A stretch of 64,000 nucleotides of DNA, from assembly GCA_015680685.1 (NCBI GenBank), contig MNCI01021399.1, positions 1,172,149-1,236,148 of the forward strand, given 5' to 3'. The notes beneath the pieces are model-generated. The model did no database searches. It saw only the letters and a program-made list of their open reading frames with translations, and was not told the origin of the DNA. Each line of letters begins with the position of its first letter. Positions within the stretch are counted from its first letter, which is position 1. This document shows, piece by piece, positions 60,000-64,000 of the stretch. Source of the DNA: Gnetum montanum. Its lineage: Eukaryota > Streptophyta > Gnetopsida > Gnetales > Gnetaceae. A program made the position numbers and the translations under genes.

Positions 60000-60450
60000 A
60001 TGTATTCTCAGCGGATACACCCAGCATATATGCCCGATGTTCATAGCGTATACGCCCAGCGTATATGCCCAATGTATACGCCCCAAATTGCATCTCCAGC
60101 ATATACGCCTAGTGTAGACACCCAGCGTACATGCCTCACATGTACGCTCAGCAGATACAACTGATGTATATGCCTAGCAAGCAATTCCCGAAGACGGCAT
60201 GGAGACAGCATTGCAAAGCAAGACTTAGTACAAGGTAGCAACTCACACGAAAAGTGTATACGCTCAGCGTATACGGCCAACATCCACAGCATCTACAACA
60301 TATATGCCTAGCGTATACGCCTGGCACACCCAGCGTACATGCCCAGCATCTACAACGTATACGCCCGGCATGCCCAGTGTACAGTCCCAGTGTATATGCC
60401 CAGAGTATACGCCCACCAGATACAGTGTATATGCCCAGCGTATATACCCA
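60000..60450. repeat. GCGTATACGCCCA repeats in element E LTR
   Basis: About 25 variants of cAGCGTATACGCCC and cAGCGTATATGCC at irregular 13-40 base spacing. GCGTATACGC is itself a 10-base palindrome. It lies upstream of the TATA box in U3, where enhancer-type repeats are common. Confidence 0.85.
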
Positions 60451-60543
60451 GTAAAGGCAACATGTTGTACATTTGTAAATTTTATTCTTTCGCACCCGAT
60501 CAACATGCCACGTGTCACCCAACCTGAGTCTAATGTCCAAACC

Positions 60544-60552
60544 TATATAAAA
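60544..60552 (+). promoter_or_regulatory. TATA box of element E LTR promoter
   Basis: TATATAAAA, preceded by CC and followed about 30 bases on by a likely start region (tcattagatcgggg). It would drive the element's genomic RNA. Confidence 0.65.
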
Positions 60553-61149
60553 ACCTCAATTTTTCATTAGATCGGGGTTGGTAATTTTGAGCAAACTAGA
60601 GAGAAAAATAGAGATGCTAAGAACTAGAGAAGAGAACCTTGTATGCTAGACTTCAACCCTATACACTAAGCAGACAGCCTTTACGCTGTGCCTACAGTTT
60701 GAACCAGCCAACAGTCATCCTTGCATCCATCAGAGCTATTCGTCTGCCTTGTGTGAAAGCCACAACTGCGTTAGACCGGTGCATTGTAACTCTCACTTTG
60801 CAATAATATTGCTACATTTTCTTCCTAAAATTAGTTACAGTGTTGTATCAATTTTTGCATGTTTACTGTTTATGTTGTTTTACGTTTACGCTTCGTTTAC
60901 ATCAATTTCGTTGTTTATGCTCTATTTTACACCTTTTACGCCGTTTACATATAACCCAGTGTATAGCACCTAGGTGTATGTTTCGGGAAATCCTTGCCTG
61001 ATCCATGTGTGGACCACTCAAGGTACTCTACCTTCGATTAATTCTAGCTTTCCCTCAAGCGAAGGTAGGATCTTCTGTGCATGTCAGGATATCTCCCAGT
61101 CTCTGTTTCCTTCCAGCCGGAGACCGAAGATTTTGGATGGTACAGAAAT

Positions 61150-61166
61150 TGGCGCTAGAAGGAGGG
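61150..61166 (+). promoter_or_regulatory. Primer binding site of element E
   Basis: TGGCGCTAGAAGGAGGG five bases after the LTR end. It is the undamaged form of the sites in A and B. The complementary tRNA 3' end would be CCCTCCTTCTAGCGCCA; I could not assign the tRNA from memory. Confidence 0.85.
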
Positions 61167-61808
61167 CTCTGCCTAAAACTTACTATGCTTTAGAGCTCTC
61201 AGTGTCTACGCTGTTGAGTATACGTCGACCCTTTCTGCAAACCTCCCAACATCTATGCTACTCGGTTTAAAACTTACTATTTGCACACTTTCTAGCGTCT
61301 TTGCTGTTGAGCGTCTACGTTGCTGACCACATGTCGATTCTGTCTGCAAACTCCCTAGTGTTTACACTGCTGAATATATGCTGTCTGCTATATGTTGTAT
61401 ATCCTATCTATGCTATACGCTGATGCTACACACTGTACGCTGTAGACTTTGTCTACACTCTACCCTGACATTGTCTAAGGTCTATGCTATAGACTCGGTT
61501 TACGCCACACATTGACGCTGCTATATGCTGACGTTGTCTATGCCATTCAGTTTACACTACACGCTCTATGTCGTAGACTCATCTACACTGCTACTCAGCA
61601 TACACTACATACTCTACGCTGCAGGCTTCATCTACACTGCTTAACATATACACGGCCACTATACACTGTATACCTATACGTTGTCTACGTTGTCATTATA
61701 CATTGGTCGTTGAAGTGTATACACTGTACGCCACCAACGTAGGTTTACGCTGCACTAAGTATACTAGTTCCACATCCCTACACTGTGTCATACTCGTAAC
61801 TGTTCATC
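61167..61808 (+). other. Element E leader with CTACGCTG-type repeats
   Basis: Untranslated leader of about 640 bases filled with tctacgctg, tatacgctg, tttacgctg and related words. No frame of substance; gag begins after it. Confidence 0.7.
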
Positions 61809-64000
61809 ATGAACACCGCAAACACCACCGCTACAACCACCTAGGTCACAGACCTTGTAGGCACCATGGCCATTCAATAGCCTGTGGTACAACCCACAAT
61901 GGGGCCTCATTGGTCTCTTAGGTTACAAGGGAGGAACCTGTCATCTAGCATCATAACCCAAGACCAGTATAACTTCATATGCATGAAAATACAAGCCAGC
62001 CTAGCTGTGGACCAAGCTGAAATGGAAGTTAAGAGGCAATACAAAATTTTCTATAGGGGAGGGCAAGAGTTCATTCCTTCCCTGTACGACATCATCTCTC
62101 TTCTAGAGCCTTACTCTGAGCTCATCACATAACTCCTCCTGCAAAGGAGCTAGTCGTTAGATCAACCTGTAGTAAATCCTCAATCAGAAGAGGAGGATGA
62201 GTTCGCTACCCAATACGAACATGAAGATTCGTACCACACCCTTAGCCCACAAACCTATGTCAACCCGTTGTTTCATCCAGGCATAGGGGAAATTACGTCC
62301 CTTCAACCCTTTAGATTCACCCAAGCACAAATACCTCCACTAGAAACATCCACACTTGTTCATATTCCTCCTGCAAGCGACCTGCAACTCAATACACTCC
62401 CTCTTGCTATTCTCACCACTGCAACCGTAGGTCCATCCTCGCAAATACCACCCCCTCAAAATAATGTAGGAGCAACCTTCCCACCCTGAGTGATCAGGAT
62501 GCCACATGTGATACCAACATCTACATCTGTTCACTATATTCCCTAGATCCAAACTCACGGAGCCCCTTTAACCGCTGCAACCCAACAAGTTTAGGGGGTC
62601 CCTACACAAAACATGACCAAGCCATGGGCAGCAATGGGTGCTCAATCACATCAACCCCCTCACTATAACATATCACCTCACATGATTTCACTAGCCAACA
62701 TTCCTCAAGGACAACCGCAACAACAACAACCCCTTGCCTACAATGTGCCACCCCTAGTACCACCCGCTATAAATATCCCACAAGTACAGCCTCCAACTAC
62801 ACAATTGTCTGCCTTTCAACCCACCACCTAACAATCTAACATGTACACCGTGCAACATCCCCAAGTTTCCATCTCACCTAGCGCCCAAGACTGGGTTGAC
62901 ACCAAAAAATTAATGCAGGAGCTAACTGATGAGGTTAAACGCCTCAAGACCACCACCAACGGAGAGTTGAAGGTAGTAGATTTCTATCACGATGACCCTA
63001 TCAGCTCTTCGGTTCTACCCTAAACATTACCCAAGGGTGTATCATTGCCTACGCTAACTAAATACAACGGGGAGACAGACCCCAATGCTCACCTTATAAC
63101 ATTTAGACTAGAATGTGCATTACTCCAGGCATGGCCATATGCTATTTTGTGAGTGTTCCCTATGTCCCTCGCAGGGAGAGCACTTGATTGGTATCGACCC
63201 TTGCCGAGAAACTTGATATTTTCTCTATAGGAGTTGTTACATCAATTCGTTACCAGGTTCAAGTATAACTTGAAACCTGAGGCAACACTTGATAACCTTA
63301 TACAAGTTAAACAAGAACCTCTAGAATCCATACAAAAATTCATCCAAAGGTGGAGTGCTGCTCTCAATGAGCTTCATGAGCTGATCCCAGAGACGTATCT
63401 CCTCACCATTCTAAAGGGGACTGTTAACAACTTTTTCAAATCCAAGTTATATTATCTCAATGCGCGTAACCTCAATCAAGCCTTTGTACAGATTAAAAAT
63501 ATAGAGGAGGTAGCCCAAAATAGCTATGATCTTGCATATTTAGCCTTTAAAAACCAACACACTAAAAAGGACAAAGAAAAATTTAAAACAACTATAGCGG
63601 TAGTGGCGGAAACACAACAAGCAAATTTGGGACAACAAAGCAAACCGCCTAATGCCCCTACTAATTACGCTAAACCCACTCGTGCAACCGCACCAGAATC
63701 ATCCTCATCACAAAACCCAACACCGAATCGTATGAGAAATTTCAAGAGGAAAGAACCCTTCCAATACACACCACTACCCATGAAAGCATCCCAGTTGTTC
63801 GACCAACTCCTGAAGGCTGGATTAATGAAACATAAGTAGTTGTCCCTGGCAGCAATCTAAAGACATGATCAGTTCTATTAATTAGTTCATAACCCAAGCC
63901 TAGCATCGCTGGATGAGCCCCCAGTACCCAAAGGTTTTAGGATGGACCGTTTTTGCGACTATCACCAACGTAATGGGCATGGCACAGATTACTGTTCATC
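61809..64000 (+). pseudogene. Element E Gag, cut by window end
   Basis: Starts at ATG 61809 (MNTANTTATTT). The frame leads through two stops into DQYNFICMKIQASL, the N-terminal block shared with B. A Pro/Gln-rich region follows (62250-62830), then a short coil (MQELTDEVKRLKTTT), the Gag core at 62980-63450 (TKYNGETDPNAHLITF, MSLAGRALDWYRPLP, FVTRFKYNLKPEATLDNL), a basic Lys-rich part, and at 63950-63998 the complete knuckle CDYHQRNGHGTDYC (C-x3-H-x4-H-x4-C). About eight stops, most of them TAG or TAA at likely CAG/CAA/TGG codons. Probably inactive but recent. Confidence 0.88.

Larger units (their letters stand above)
59781..61144 (+). repeat. Element E 5' LTR
   Basis: 1,364 bases from TGAAACACC to GGTACA. 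It contains a repeat field at 60000-60450, a TATA box at 60544, and a tail (61010-61075) that aligns with the ends of the B and A LTRs (GGACCA, CCCTCAAGCGAAGG). The left flank is GATAG; the partner duplication would lie outside the window. Confidence 0.87.
59781..64000 (+). mobile_element. Element E: plus-strand Tat/Ogre-like retrotransposon, 5' part
   Basis: 5' LTR, PBS, leader and most of gag on the plus strand, cut by the window edge. It is opposite in orientation to A-D and abuts D. LTR ends are still TG...CA, the PBS is intact and the Gag knuckle is complete, so it looks like the least decayed element in view, though gag already has stops. Confidence 0.88.

Noticed and set aside
60249-60460. 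Bacterial or phage genes, tRNA or rRNA
   Set aside because: I looked on both strands for conserved tRNA/rRNA segments and prokaryotic gene arrangement and found none anywhere in the window.
60148-60540. Open frames on both strands over the E LTR repeats
   Set aside because: They arise from the short-period GTATACGCCCA repeats, which leave several frames open; the predicted peptides are just repeats.

Overview
The window is plant nuclear DNA made almost entirely of decayed, nested Ty3/gypsy LTR retrotransposons. Gag and pol read as the Tat/Ogre-like branch: a Gag spacer motif of the CDYHxxxGH type, the order gag-PR-RT-RNase H-IN, long LTRs starting TGAAACACC, and a primer site close to TGGCGCTAGAAGGAGGG. 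I see no ordinary host gene, tRNA, rRNA, bacterial operon or CRISPR array. A large-genome vascular plant is likely and a gymnosperm is plausible, but the sequence alone does not settle the taxon.

Layout. Element A (minus strand) fills 1-7592 and 26029-29255. It is split by an 18.4 kb insertion, element B (7593-26028, minus), flanked by a 5 bp target duplication. A single LTR (29256-31058) carries A's primer site on its left and element C's polypurine tract on its right, so A and C share one LTR. Element C (minus) runs to 44659 and ends inside the 3' LTR of element D (minus, 44660-59780). Element E (plus, 59781 to the window end) is inserted beside D's 5' gag region and is the best preserved at its LTR, primer site and Gag. 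A, C and D are close relatives; B and E are more diverged.

The most unusual feature is present in all four minus-strand elements. Between protease and reverse transcriptase lies a large gene on the opposite strand, about 1,140 codons in seven exons. Exon lengths agree closely between copies (119/119; 450/449/450; 275/272/275; 1053/about 1041/1050), with short introns at the same places and phases, and a TATA box in the two copies that keep their 5' end. Its product ends in a coiled-coil-like region and an acidic tail; I cannot name its family with confidence. Because the gene is antisense to the element's genomic RNA, its introns would not be removed during retrotransposition, which explains their survival.

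The antisense gene is bracketed by two classes of short tandem repeats with dyad symmetry: GGTC-N6-GACC upstream of its promoter (and again beyond integrase), and GGCC-N6-GGCC just past its stop codon. On the sense strand, a splice-acceptor-like TTTTGGTAG or TTTTGTAG sits immediately before the RT reading frame in all four elements. This is consistent with the whole antisense cassette lying in a sense intron between PR and RT, as known for Ogre elements. All element genes in view are broken by stops, frameshifts or deletions, most of them of the C-to-T type expected from methylated DNA.
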